From positions 2,119,345-2,183,344 of the forward strand of contig MU004237.1 of assembly GCA_010405405.1 (NCBI GenBank): DNA of 64,000 bases, in the 5' to 3' direction. A model generated the notes under the pieces. That model ran no database searches and was not told the origin of the DNA. It worked only from the letters and a program-made list of their open reading frames with translations. The position numbers were made by a program, and so were the translations under genes. This DNA is from Microthyrium microscopicum (Eukaryota; Ascomycota; Dothideomycetes; Microthyriales; Microthyriaceae). Below are positions 31,368 through 42,657 of this stretch, piece by piece (position 1 is the stretch's first letter; the number at the start of each line of letters is the position of its first letter).

Positions 31368-32085
31368 GATGCTTCTGTTGCTATTTAGGATGCAAGAAAC
31401 GTTGTCAACACATTTGAATGTCTGGTGAAAGGCCTGGTTGATGAGCGAGAACGTTGATATATGTGTTGCCACCTCTTGCGCAAAAGCAAAGATTTCTGCT
31501 GTTGGGCAAAGTCCTATGTACAAACACACAGGAGATACTGCACTTGACTCGTCGCTTGACCTGTGACACAACAATGAAGTAGAAATCGCAGTCACTTGTC
31601 TTGAGCAGGTAGTTGCCAGCGTATAGAGAGCTGCAAAAAGCAATCAAGGATACCAAACAACTGGTAGACAAAATAAGTGGCGTGCTCCCATCGACTTCGA
31701 TGGCTCCCAGACGACCTGGTTTGCTATCGAGTGTTTTACTTCCCTGACAGGACGTTCAGAATTGGACAGTCTATCAAGTGCAGTGGAAGATATAAAATCT
31801 GTTATTTAGTAGCATGCATGGGACCCAGCGGAACTGATGGGGGCACGCCAGTTATTTTGTCCACCGGCTTGACCAAAGAAGTATTATCAATTCGACTGTA
31901 ACTGTAACGTTAAGCCAAGTACTCAAACACAATTATAATACATTTACAATACATGATACCAACTAAGTAGTTTGTCCTTTCTCGAAAGACCTGAAAATAA
32001 ACTATGCTGGTATAAGAGCATTTCAAAGTTCATGTCGAGTTTGCTTCGCTACACTGATATTGAATCCAATCACTGCCTTCTGACC
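31368..32085. other. Intergenic with MITE copy D
   Basis: Upstream region of paralogue 5 containing the best-preserved MITE copy. No gene is seen. Confidence 0.55.
31658..31871 (+). mobile_element. MITE-like element, copy D (reference copy)
   Basis: A 214-bp element with terminal inverted repeats of about 45 bp. The left is CAACTGGTAGACAAAATAAG then TGGCGTGCTCCCATC. The right, reverse-complemented, is CAAGCCGGTGGACAAAATAA then CTGGCGTGCCCCCATC. The ends are flanked by ACCAAA at 31652-31657 and again at 31872-31877, a likely 6-bp target-site duplication. No coding frame is shared with the other copies, so it is non-autonomous. The superfamily cannot be named from the ends alone. Confidence 0.78.
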
Positions 32086-32424
32086 TTAAAGTGCTTGTGC
32101 ATTTGCAATAAAGCCAGCGACCTGAGACATCGGGCCGTTGTAGTTGACAGTTGGGTTTGGAGCTGCGATCGAGCTGTTTAATACTCCACCATCAGGGGCA
32201 CACCTAAGCAGATTGGTCGCTCCGGTCTCAAGGTCCTTCCAAAAGTTACACTCGTTGAGTGCCGTATCCGGATCTTGCGGTAGCATTTGAAATGTTTCAT
32301 TTGGGCTTTCGAGTGCAGATGTCGCGCCTTCGTAAAATAAGCTTGCGAAGATTTCGGCTAGCTGTCTCGAAGTCAGGTATGATGCTCGTAAACTGGCTTT
32401 CAACGACTGACACTCGAGTATTCG
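32086..32424 (-). pseudogene. Unrecognised C-terminal gene fragment
   Basis: A frame of about 113 codons (SYLTSRQLAEIFASLFYEGA, NECNFWKDLETGATNLLRC, VSYN-like VNYNGPMSQVAGFIANAQAL end) has protein-like composition but no good ATG. The same frame continues upstream past one TAG at about 32425 for another 70 codons, up to the SurE stop codon. It may be the decayed or intron-split 3' part of a gene lost to rearrangement, or simply a chance frame in the SurE 3' region. I do not recognise the family. Confidence 0.3.
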
Positions 32425-32654
32425 CGTCTACTGTGATTTCAGAGGATCTGGTAACTTTGTAAAATTAGGTATATGTAGTGCATTTTCCATGCTGTGCACT
32501 TGGTCTCTGCCAAAATGCAAAATCGTGTTCTCATCTGTTATATGATACAATATGCCGTGACCAATGAGCTTTCCAGTGTTGATGTGCTTCATACAACCGG
32601 TAGATTGTTGCTTTGACGTAGATTGGTCCGTGTCTTTTCAAAGTTCATCGCCCA

Positions 32655-33884
32655 CTAGGCGAGGAACGATAGGATGATAGGTAGGCTAAAGAGTATGGCA
32701 ACGCTTCTCGATCCTAGATGTTGCAAAGACAAGGCAGCCGCACTGGAGGGCGTTGCAGAGGGGCTTGATGACGTGTTTGAGCTCGTTGAATTACTGTTTT
32801 CACTTGTCAGTCTGAATGAGCTAGGGGCTATGGGAAACAGAAACCTGATAACCATAGATATGATGATAAAGATATCTGATCTAGTGCAAAGGTCGATGGA
32901 ACTTACGAGAGACATCCCAGGTAGCTCCCCAGCTTATCGACGACAAATTTCTGACTATCAATGCTGGCATCGGTCTTGTTCGCCGCATATGCGACACTGA
33001 TGCTGGCATAGCATCCTGCCTTGATCACCTGGCTCTCCGACGGCAATGTTGTGCTCCCACAAGTTTTGACGTCGTTTCCAGATCCAGAGTTAATTCGACT
33101 TAGTACGAAGACAAAGCTACTTGCTGAGCTACAAGTCTTGTCGGATACACTTGGATAATTGACATTGAGCCAAATGCCATCTGGGAGGTAAGGTTTTCCA
33201 GCTTTGATCAGGGTGTTCGTGACGTTCGAGCTCAAGTCAGCGTAAACTTTCTGATATGTCTCCGTGGTCGTCTGCCATCCGACTTGACTACCAGTTGCTC
33301 CACTGAATGCAATAGCCGGAACTCCTTCTTTTGCTGCTTCTGATGCTGCACCCACAGTCCCAGAGATCAAAACAGTACCACCGGCGTTACCACCAACATT
33401 GAATCCAGACACTGCAAGATCTGGTGGTCCTCCTAAGATGGTCTGGGAAAGGTTCTGAATGCCATAACGCATAGCTGTTACTGGATATGCGTTGACATAG
33501 TTCAAACGTGGCTCCGAAGCATTGTTGCCAATTGCTGGTGCTCCGCCTGGGCATGAGGAGAACTCACAGCCCGAGGACCCCAGCTGCACAGGAGTAGCAT
33601 CCGTTGATCCTGGAATTGGCGTTAGCGCAATGTTTACCATCGCAAGGAAGATGTCAGATTTGGCTGGTAGACTAGTGAATGGGTATACAGGGCGCTGGAA
33701 ACTTACCGGTTCCACTTCTGTCAATTGCTGGTGCAGAAATCAACACGTTTTGACCTGATGCAACGAGTGCATCGTAGAAGACGCGAATGTTCTTCTCGGC
33801 CCATCCATCGTCGTTCGAAAGCACAATACTGACAGCGCTGGACAAAGCAGGAGCGAAGAGAAAAAGAAGGCGTAGTTTAATCAT
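32655..33884 (-). CDS. Secreted, GPI-anchored SurE-type phosphatase/nucleotidase
   Basis: Three exons (33884-33707, 33609-32907, 32793-32655) join in phase through introns of 97 and 113 bp to give 339 residues. After a signal peptide the mature protein starts with SIVLSNDDGW. The NDDG residues (24-27) are the metal-binding signature of SurE nucleotidases, which remove phosphate from nucleoside monophosphates and other phosphoesters. PPDLAVSGFNVGGNAG and the GAASEAAKEGVPAIAFSG block complete the family core. Splicing restores SGTGSTDATPVQLG across the first junction, a known fungal family segment. The last exon adds a Ser/Thr/Asn-rich stalk and a hydrophobic tail (SVAILFSLPIILSFLA) that fits GPI anchoring. 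It should act at the cell surface or wall. Confidence 0.85.
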
Positions 33885-34393
33885 CTTGGACTCTGCATTG
33901 TATGTACAGCAAAACCAGATTCAGACCGCAAGTTCGCTCAATGCAAATGATAGATCAAGTTGGATATCCAAAAGCACTGGCATCCATCAAGAGTCAAGAC
34001 GCCAGATGGCGAAAAGGATGGTGTGAGGTTGGAGACAACTTGAGACGCGTTTCAGGAGAGTTTCTTTTAGGACTAGCGCATAGAGGGATGGATCTTAAGA
34101 TCGGCGGCTATAATTCCTCGAGTAAAGTGGAGACTTTATCGGATGCTTCTCCCTTAATTCACAAGTTCTTCATCTCTAGTCTTGGAATGATGTTCCATAA
34201 TTGCTGATAGTCTGGCTTTTGGAAATAGCTGCGGGATCGTCGTATTTTGCCTTGCACTCAAGTCACTTCACAGTAGGCCAAGAGTTTCAGGGGTCCAACT
34301 ACAGGACTCAATCGCATAAAGATCTCCACCAGCATTCACAGGAGTATGCGATTTATCTTGCCATTTGATTCAGTACGTTATAATTATGAATTT
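33885..34393. other. Intergenic, no gene seen
   Basis: Promoter of the SurE gene and 3' flank of the transporter gene. Only short frames. Confidence 0.5.
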
Positions 34394-36131
34394 CTATACT
34401 TTTCTCCATTTGATGAGTCGTTTGACAAATGGTGATACCTGCACAGTATCGTCTCCCCTCCCGTCCAGGTCTTCTTGCACTGGATTGATTTGCGTGGGAT
34501 TCAAGTGATCGCTCGCGGCAAGGCGCTCCAGCTGGCCAACTTTCCAGGCCTTCAATATCCAGAGACAGCATGCAGCGGCAATATACATCACTCCAGCAAA
34601 TCTAGAGCGGTTAGAGCAATTGACAGAATAAAGAGTTGGAAAGTACACATACAGTTGGGCTCCAAGATAACTTCCATTGTTGAATTTGACGATTTCAAGA
34701 CCAATCGGTTCCGAGACTGAGGACTATTAGCAATGTGGTCTTCATACTCAAAATTAAAGACCTACAGAGCATTGGGAGTGTTATGAAGAGCCAGGTAATC
34801 GACAACGCCGAGTTCAGATCTTTCAGTCCAACCACTTCAGCTGTGACAGGGGCGACTGTAGCCTTTGCCAGGTTAGCATAAGCTCTCCAAAGTATCGATT
34901 TCCGAAACTCACCCAATATGTTCCAGCAACTGTGCCTCCAACTAAGGCATAGAAGATGAGAACCTATCCATGTTGTCAGTAACAGTTCATCCGTAAGCTT
35001 ATGAGACTCACTCCGTAGCTTTTAGCATTGATCCAAACCACCAGGACCAGAAATCCGCAGAAAAAGGTTGTTGTTCCGGCCATGTTGATTCTTCCTATAT
35101 AATCACTGAAATAGCCAATTGGTGGTCTCCCCAGTCCTTGTCCGAGATTCAGAATGGCTCCTACTACTGACGCTTGTTTCGGCGTCAAGCCGATGGTAGA
35201 AGCATAATTGGCAATCGAAAATAACAACACCACATAGCCCAGCATGCTGAAGAAACCAAACCCCAAGAGAATCCAAAACTCCCATTTGCGGAAGAGCTTG
35301 ACATCGAATGCCAGATTCTTTGCTCCCACCTGTTGATTTCGGTCTCGCAGCAACAAGGCGCAGATGGTATTCACCACGAAAGAAAGAATTCCAAGAACTC
35401 GAAATGTCCAGGCAAGTCCTAGATGCTGAATCATTGCATTGGTGGCGAGCGAGTAAGTCAATCCACCAAATCCGGATCCAGAAGCTGATATGCCGTTGGC
35501 TAGACTGCGACGGGTACTGAACCATTGGGGAATTATGCCTACGCTACCAACGAATAGGAAGCCCATACCGAATCCGAAGCAGATTCCTTGACTAAGAACG
35601 AGTTGCCATATCTGTGTGGCAAAGGAAGCGCCGATAAAACTGATCGTCTGGAAGAAGACGCCAATTAACAGACAGGTGCGAGTTCCGTATTTTCGGATTA
35701 CAGTGGTAATGATGGGCGATATCAATACTGCCATGGACATGCTTAGACCGCCAATGAAGGCATATGATAGACGGGATGCTGAAGGGAAGACTGAGTTGGA
35801 GAGATAGTAGTTGAGAAAAACGCCATAGGACTGCAGTGAATTAGAGTTGAACGTAGTTAGAAAAATGTGCGGTACTTACGCTGTTCATGCCCCATGTATG
35901 AGCGTTGATTGTGAAGCATGTTGCGACACATACCCATCCATAACCACCATTCGGCTGAACGTCAACGTCTCCATTGCTCTTTTGCTGGTTCAGTTCCTTG
36001 ATCTCTTCATGTCTATTTGATCCATCGTTGTCTTCGCTTGCAGAACGAGTTGTTGAAGAACGATTGCCTCCCAATTCTTTTTCTAATTCTTTTGGCGTTA
36101 TCGGCTTGGAAAGTGGTGACTCTGACGACAT
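34394..36131 (-). CDS. MFS transporter, monocarboxylate-porter type
   Basis: Six exons (36131-35880, 35830-35012, 34963-34913, 34862-34766, 34716-34653, 34601-34394) join in phase with introns of 48-51 bp to give 496 residues. Residues 1-60 are a charged cytoplasmic tail. The membrane part opens with GGYGWVCVATCFTIN and continues SYGVFLNYYL, the hallmark of the monocarboxylate porter family (SLC16/Mch). Twelve hydrophobic spans can be counted once the small 3' exons are included; without them the last three are lost. ATVAPVTAEVVGLKDL and SALSITWLF are family-typical. It probably carries monocarboxylates or related small acids at the plasma membrane; the substrate is not determinable. Some splice sites in the 3' half delimit exons as short as 51 bp. 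Confidence 0.88.
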
Positions 36132-36870
36132 TGATATGTGGAGTTGATCCGCTGTTTGCGACCTCTAGAAACTCTTGTTTTGGACTTGAACAATCAAACT
36201 ATTCGATTTCTAAAACCACTCCAAACATAAAAATTATTAGACAACTCTTCGGCACCCGTCTTTGAAAATCACAGAGACTGAAAAACAACATGCAGGGCGC
36301 GAGGTTGGCATTAGTACAGTGAACTAATTCAACGCCAACTCCACAATTGGTCGGCAGTACTCATCATTTTCAGATGCAATCGTTAGAACGCCACAGGAGC
36401 AAACGGCCAACTCTATTCCCGGCATCGTTCACACGGAAATATCTCGGTGCGGAAGCTAATTCCGGGGTTCGCAGCAAGAAATACGTACAGAATTGGAGGG
36501 GTAGAACGAAGAGAAATTGCAGGTTGCAATGCAGATCCTGTATGGGAAAGTAATTGCGAGCATTGGTGATCATATGAAAACACCATTTTGATATAAGGCT
36601 GAAAATCTGCTTCATTATTCTCTAAATGTCCAATCAGAAGAACAGAACGTTTCTTTTGTGCTTTGGTACACCATAATGGCTTCCACTGCATGGTGGTACC
36701 AGATCTTCAAAACAACAAATCCATCAGGGTGGTCCTTTTGTTGGTATGCGATCGAAATTTAGGTAGTGTAGCTTATCCCATCGTTCATGTTCATAATCCC
36801 AAGTAGCAACATTGAAAGGAGCATTTTCCATAACAGCTTGTATAGCCTGATATCCTCGTGTCGGCGATAG
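36132..36870. other. Intergenic, no gene seen
   Basis: Promoter of the MFS gene and 3' flank of the DUF7730-like gene. Short frames near 36347-36691 occur on both strands without motifs. Confidence 0.5.
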
Positions 36871-37834
36871 TTAGTGATTATTTTCTTTCAGTTTGCCACA
36901 GCGAAACAACCATACATCAAATCGCTCAGTGGCCTGGGTGACGTCTCGTAATGGTCTGAGCCAGGTAGCCATCGCTTCTTGCTTGGCCGGGTGGTTCACC
37001 CAATTATCCCAGTTTGTGGTTAGCGACAAAAGCATAACACGTAGGCCCTGGAGTCGTTGTAGTTGTTTGCAGAACTTATTCCACGAAGTGATATCGAACG
37101 GTGGCTCAAGGTTGAGGAGAGCTGTAGGTACATTTCGAGCATACCGGATGTAGTAATGGGTAAGGATAGAACATTTCCAGGAAACGTGAAGGGAGTGGAG
37201 ATTGACAAGAGAGGTTTTGTGGAGAGGTTTAGTAAAAAGCGGAAGAGTTTGAATATGCTGGAGCAAGAATGTGTTCTCCTTGTATATCGTGGTGATGGCT
37301 TCATCATAACTACAGCTGATTAGATGTATGCCTGAATAAAATTTGGGTTTCACATACGCTCGACGACAGCTCAAAATGAATCCTAAAGGGGAGCGGGTGT
37401 TTGAAGGTTTGTGAGCGGCTGGAAGACCACTGCCAGGGTAGAGAAGTTCTTGCTTGTCCCATATACATCGACACTCATCATATGGGCACTCAATCCCTTG
37501 GTGCTTGTCATCTACGAGTCGGAGAATGTGTATACGTTTGCCAGAGAACGCATACTCGTAGATGCGTGCCCGAATCTCTGTAGGAAGAGAGAAGATCAGG
37601 GAATCAAGTTGACTATATTGAGTCCAGTCTGTATTTGATTCATAATGAACTAAAGAACGGTGAGCGTCTTCCGTTACAAAGGTGATTACATTAGAAAGTT
37701 TGAAGCATCCATCAGTCTATGTTCTGTATATTCTGGGCACACGAATGGACTTGATATCTTGACTTACACCAACTGTCCGAGCTACCGCGTATCTTCCTAG
37801 GGAAGGCACGGAAAATCTTGGAGATGGGTTCCAT
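36871..37834 (-). CDS. DUF7730-like (LPxEIR) protein
   Basis: Three exons (37834-37768, 37667-37358, 37309-36871) join in phase with introns of 100 and 48 bp to give 271 residues. Exon 2 carries LIFSLPTEIRARIYEYAFSG. The junction of exons 2 and 3 rebuilds LSCRRAYDEAITTIYKENTF, the CRR-Y-EA-LY-NTF signature of DUF7730-type fungal proteins. The third exon has LHSLHVSWK and WNKFCKQLQRLQGLRVMLL, also typical of the family. Function is unknown. It shares only the short motifs with the five paralogues at 20-32 kb, and its exon structure differs, so it is a distant relative and not part of that duplication. The first exon and its 100-bp intron are the least certain part. Confidence 0.72.
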
Positions 37835-38401
37835 TTTCGTGAGTTGATGGATCAAAGTAGTTATTTCCAGTAGAATTTAAGCCCTTTCGTCTAACCATGA
37901 CAGTGAGTGCATATAAATTTTGAAGTATGAGTCAAACATCAAGAAGACTGGTGATCTTGCGGGGGGTGGCTTGGAGCCTCATAATCTTTGGTATCCCGAT
38001 TTGGCGAAGCGGTGTGTATTTACTGGATCAAAAGGTCAAGTTAACAATCCGAAAAATGATCCATTCATGAACTACACGCACTGAAGCCATATTCTGGATT
38101 TCGATTTCTTTGGCAATCGAATTGATGTTGGTTCCGGTGAGCATAGCCTTCGTAAAAGAAAACAATGCATCAATGCCTGGTATATCGAAAATCTCATGAG
38201 AGCTTGGCATTCTACCACGCATTTTGACATAGGATATCCAGTTCTAGAGGACATTTTCCGCTTCTTAAGAGTTATCATTGTCCTGTAGATACAACAACAG
38301 CAGACCTCTATCCTACCTGAACAATGCTATGGCAAATAAAAGTCATTGACATAGCTGTTAGCTACCTCTATGGGCACTTCAACGAGACAAAAGTTCGAAA
38401 C
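37835..38401. other. Intergenic, no gene seen
   Basis: Upstream of the DUF7730-like gene and downstream of the FYV6-like gene. Nothing recognisable. Confidence 0.5.
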
Positions 38402-39207
38402 TCAATCTTCATCTTCTTCATCATCAGAGTCGTAAGCCACAAGGCCTATCGCAGGAGCTCGTGATGCAGGCGCGACTTTGCCTGTTTTTGGCTTTGCAGC
38501 TGCCTCTGCCTTGGTAGTATTGGGGAAGACTGTTGGCTTCTTTGGAATTGCTTCTGTTTTCAACTCCTTGCTGTTCTTTGCAGGTGTTGCTGATGGAGCA
38601 CCGGAGGATGAGGTTTTGCGAAGCTTCAGTCCTTTGAACCCATCCTTCTCATTCTTCTTCCGCTTGCGACTTGCAACAGCCCAGTCTGGATTTTCAACTA
38701 CTGCCGCAGCAGGTGTATCCTCGATCTTTGTACTGCGTTCGGCGTCCTCCTGCAACTTGCGAAACGATGCGAGTTGTTCCGTGGTTTCCTTCTTGACAGC
38801 CTCTTCTTTGACACGCTCGGCTTGCAAAACCGAGTCTAGGAAATCAATCTCATCATCATCTAGCGATCGGAACTGGTTTTTGAGTTTGTTGGCCTAGGAA
38901 GACGTGAATATGATTCGCAGTCGAAAAGGAGGATTGCTATGTACCTCTTCAAAGGCTTCTTGTTTCGCGGCTTCAATGACAACCTAACATGTTAGCGCGA
39001 CCAATGGATACGACATTGCAGTCGTGACTGAGGGTAGCCACCTTTATTCGCTTCTAGCACTTCAAACAGGCTTTTACCGCCGTTCTGTGCCTCGAGTGCG
39101 GCTTTGCGCTTTCGCTGCTCTTCGAGCTCTTGCTCAGCGCGCAGCCATTCAGCGTCGCGTTCAGTGGGCTTGTCAAGCGAACCACCTGTTACGAATCCCG
39201 AGGACAT
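38402..39207 (-). CDS. FYV6: FAM192A/Fyv6-domain protein
   Basis: Three exons (39207-39042, 38970-38945, 38893-38402), including a 26-bp middle exon, join in phase to give 227 residues. The N-terminal 110 residues match the FAM192A/Fyv6 (NIP30) domain: SGFVTGGSL near the start, SLFEVLEANKAAKQEAFEE across the first junction, then NKLKNQFRSLDDDEIDFLD. In yeast Fyv6 is a second-step splicing factor; the human protein binds the PA28-gamma proteasome activator. A basic nuclear-type segment (SRKRKKNEKD), a Lys/Ala/Pro-rich linker and an acidic end (DSDDEEDED) follow. It is probably nuclear. Without the 26-bp exon the conserved motif is broken, which supports this model. Confidence 0.85.
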
Positions 39208-39595
39208 GATTGTACTTTCAGACTACATTCAATAAAGGGAACGGCGTAACAAGTATCGCGGACGAGCATAATTTATGGGACGAGAAGATGGAATTGAGGG
39301 AGACAGCTTAAGAAATGCTAGGTAGAGCATTATTGAGCTAACCTGTTCTGGCCTAGGCGTGGATATGCCACGAGCGCTATCAACTTCAATGTTAACTTCA
39401 ACCTCTCATCAGCTCTTCATCTGTTCAATTCTTGTGTTGTCGTACTTGAGAAGAGTCATCTGGCAGATATGCCAGCCCTTGACTAGCAGATCATGCCCTT
39501 CGTCACTTCAACTTGCTGCATTTCGCACTCAGCAAGGAAGCGACCCATGGATATGCCTGGAAAGAATACACGCGATTGCGGCCTCGCTCGCTTTC
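39208..39595. other. Intergenic, no gene seen
   Basis: Promoter of the FYV6-like gene and 3' flank of the next transporter gene. Confidence 0.5.
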
Positions 39596-41314
39596 TTACG
39601 GGATATATCTAAAGTCAGGGTGCCTGTAACCCAACTTCCTCTTTTCAGCATCGGACAAACCCACCAACCTGCCATCACGCCTTCCAGCAGCTCGCTGTTT
39701 GTTCTCCCACTGACAATATAACACGCATGAGCCCGCCAATGCAATAACAGCAATCTGGAACCCCAAATTGATCGCATGTCCCTTCTTGTAACCTGGTTTA
39801 TCCTTTTCCATGTATGTCCACCTACACCAGATTAGCAACCAGACCACAGAATAGATAGGGAAAGAACGTACGTAGATATAACAGCACCAACTGTGCCCAC
39901 TGACATGATATATGCGCTCGCCACGGCTCTGCTGCCTGCACTTCCGGCATCTAGAACACGGTCAGCGTTCTCGTAATGATACTTAGGATTGTGAGTGTTT
40001 CATGACTTACTGTTAATGCCCCAACTGAGAAAACCTGGACCGTTGGGAAAGCCGCCCATGGCAATGATGAAGATGGCGGCGTATTTGGTTTTTGGGTTAT
40101 TCGTAGACATGATGACTGCATAGCCAATGGCAGCGATAGCAGCGAATATCACGAGGAATATACCGCGCTGTCTTGTGCGGTCGCTGAGGAAGGCGACGAA
40201 GATTGCGAGGCAACAGGCGAGGAAGTAGGGAGGAACGGAATGGAGTTGAGCGGAGATTGGAGTGTAGCCCATTTGATTTAAAATCGTTGGCTAAAAATAG
40301 TGTTAGTGTAAGGGGACTGTATCGAGAGGCTTGGTTTGGAGTCTTACCATGAAGAGAGATAAAGATTGCACCGCGACGTTAGCACATAAAAAGCCAAATG
40401 CACAGAACTGGATGTTGATGTTGAAGATGGCGGCTTTGATGTCCGCCTTGGTGACTTTGTGGCTGTCATCCTGGGCCTATTAGCACTGTCCAATATAGTG
40501 TCTGAGGTCCAACTTACAGCGTCGTTTTCTTTGGCCAAACGAGTAATGGCAATCATTCGCTCCCTGTCGGTGAAGAATTTACATGACTCCACACTCTTTG
40601 GCAGCATAAGAGGCACCATCAGCCCAATGAAGATTGTGAAGAGTCCTTCAAAGAAGAAGATGTTTCTCCACATGTACAACTTGGATCCAGGGACGCCCCA
40701 ACTATGGATCTTGGTTAATCCTGTAGCCAACAGTCCACCAAATGCACCAGCCATGCTTGCACTAGATGCGAAAATGCCCACGCGCAGCAGGAGCTCTTCT
40801 CGTCGATAGAAGCAGCTTAGATAGAAAGAAGTCCCAGGAAACATGCCGCCCTCGGTAATACCCAGAAGGATACGCACAACAACCAGCTGCGTAAAGGTCT
40901 TGACAAACGCTGTGCCTACACATACACCACCAAAGGCTACTGTAAGCACTGGCAGCCAGATGTTTGCTCCTAATCGCTTCAGAGCCATATTGCTTGGAAT
41001 CTCGACTAGAATGTATACGATGTAGAAAACCGTGAGTGCGTAGTTGTAGTTGAGACCGGAGAGATCCAGATCTTTGCTCATTCCTTGGATCTTTGCATTT
41101 CCAATGTTCGTTCGGTCAATCTATACCTGTTAGCACCGGCAATTAATGAAGAATACAGAAAGCATACAAAGCAAAGCAGATACATCAACGTCAACGGCGG
41201 CACTAAATGCCAGTCCAGTTTGCGCCGCACAGCGCGTTCCTCCGCTTCAGACCATGAGACTTCCGACAAATTATCATGCAACTCGACCTCGAGATCGCCT
41301 TTAAAGTCCTTCAT
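39596..41314 (-). CDS. MFS transporter, anion:cation symporter (Dal5/allantoate permease) type
   Basis: Six exons (41314-41168, 41120-40518, 40470-40348, 40290-40011, 39950-39872, 39821-39596) join in phase to give 485 residues. RKLDWHLVPPLTLMYLLCF spliced to IDRTNIGNAKIQGM is the unmistakable start of the Dal5/Tna1/Seo1 family. Next come NYNYALTVFYIVYILVEIPSN, RILLGITEGGMFPG and the basic C-terminal tail of the family. Known members import allantoate, nicotinate, biotin, pantothenate or vitamin-like acids with protons. The substrate here is unknown. The start at 41314 is the first in-frame ATG; the frame is open further upstream. The exon-3 acceptor could lie 6 bp further upstream, adding two residues. 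Confidence 0.88.
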
Positions 41315-42180
41315 TGTGCCGTTATCTGTCGCGGCCGTTATGTTGCACCAAAATGTGGGGGGTGGTTGATCTGGGCGAAGGAGTTGCCAGACATCGTGAT
41401 TTCTATATGTGGTGCCAGCTGACAAGTCCCGTACAATATACCGGGGTGATCAGCGGGTGTTCCCATTCGTAATAGGAAAATTGGTGTTCCAGGCGCAAAG
41501 GGTTTAATATATTTCTTGGAGCTTGGCCATATAGGGGTCAAGTGGTATTCGGATGTGGTCCGCAAAATTCGGTTTTGCATCAGATTTGATTGGGCTTGGT
41601 CTCTATCTAACCAGATTCTGATCTCACTAGCACTTTGATTCCCCGGGAGATGTACTGTTTTCTTCAAGTGTACGTCAGACTGATGGTGGTACGGTAATGG
41701 TCCCTGGTTCCTGGCTTGTGGTGTTGAGGTGTTGAGGTAGGGCATGTGAAGCGAAGTTGCCGACTTTATGAAGCGACACAGGAGAGAATAAGCTTAATAC
41801 ATCTATGTTATGATTGCTTGTAAATACTATCAACCGTTTTTAGTTTCCACGTGTTGGTAAAGTGCTGACAATGGAACATACCGGCTCTATAAAAAAGATT
41901 CCAACATAAGAAGTGCAGGCGAAATCTTTCACCTCAGGTTCGGAAATCACATAGTCATAGCTCTTGTTCCCTCCGGTTCTTGAGATTATGCGTAATGATT
42001 AGACCGAAGTATGACAGTTTCATTCATCGCTCGTGATACACTTTCGTATATTTGCAGTGAAGACCGTCCAAAATATCCAAAAAACTGTAATCGAGCGTTT
42101 ATCCCTTAAAAATCAATAATTCACAGCGCCACGCTCATGCCAGGAAAGCCAATACAAAACAAGACTTATCACATCTTCAA
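41315..42180. other. Intergenic, no gene seen
   Basis: Upstream region of the Dal5-type gene (the 135-codon frame ending in the leader is non-coding by composition), then the 3' flank of the APQ12-like gene. Confidence 0.5.
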
Positions 42181-42657
42181 TCATCCCCAGAAACCACTCT
42201 TCTTGGCTGCGGCGCCATATCCCGACGCGCGCTGAGCCTGACGCTCCCAGCGGTGATACTCGCCAGTCCAATAGCCGGACCAGTATTGTATGTCCTCCAT
42301 CGCGCCTTCTGGTCCGCGCGTATACATCCACATGGCGGCCAAGGCGAGTGAGCCGAAGAAGGCAATGCGCACGGCGAGGAAGACCCAGAACATCACAGCG
42401 CGGTAGAGCATGCCGAGAAGCTTGAGCGAGAGGAATAGGATTATAAGGAGCATGGCGATAGAGCCCAGAGAAGGGGAGGTGGATGAGACGCGTTGAACGA
42501 GATTGGTGATCATGGCGTTGGCGGAGGTTAGAGCGGAGTGAACAGAAGACATGTGGGAGAAGGCGGATTGGACGTCGCGAAGGCGGAAGTCTGTTGCAAT
42601 ATTGTTAGATGAGCAAGTGAGCACTGATTAGGAACGCTGACCTTCTAGAATGTCCAT
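42181..42657 (-). CDS. APQ12: APQ12-like nuclear envelope/ER membrane protein
   Basis: Two exons, 42657-42642 (only 16 bp, MDILE plus one base) and 42590-42181, give 141 residues. The small first exon supplies the only good start; the second alone opens without ATG context. Two adjacent hydrophobic spans (GSIAMLLIILFLSLKLLGM and AVMFWVFLAVRIAFFGSLAL) are followed by WMYTRGPEGAMEDIQYWSGY and a basic, aromatic tail. This matches the Apq12 family, whose yeast member sits in the nuclear envelope and ER and is needed for nuclear pore assembly and mRNA export. A TIR element begins 240 bp upstream of the start codon. Confidence 0.72.
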
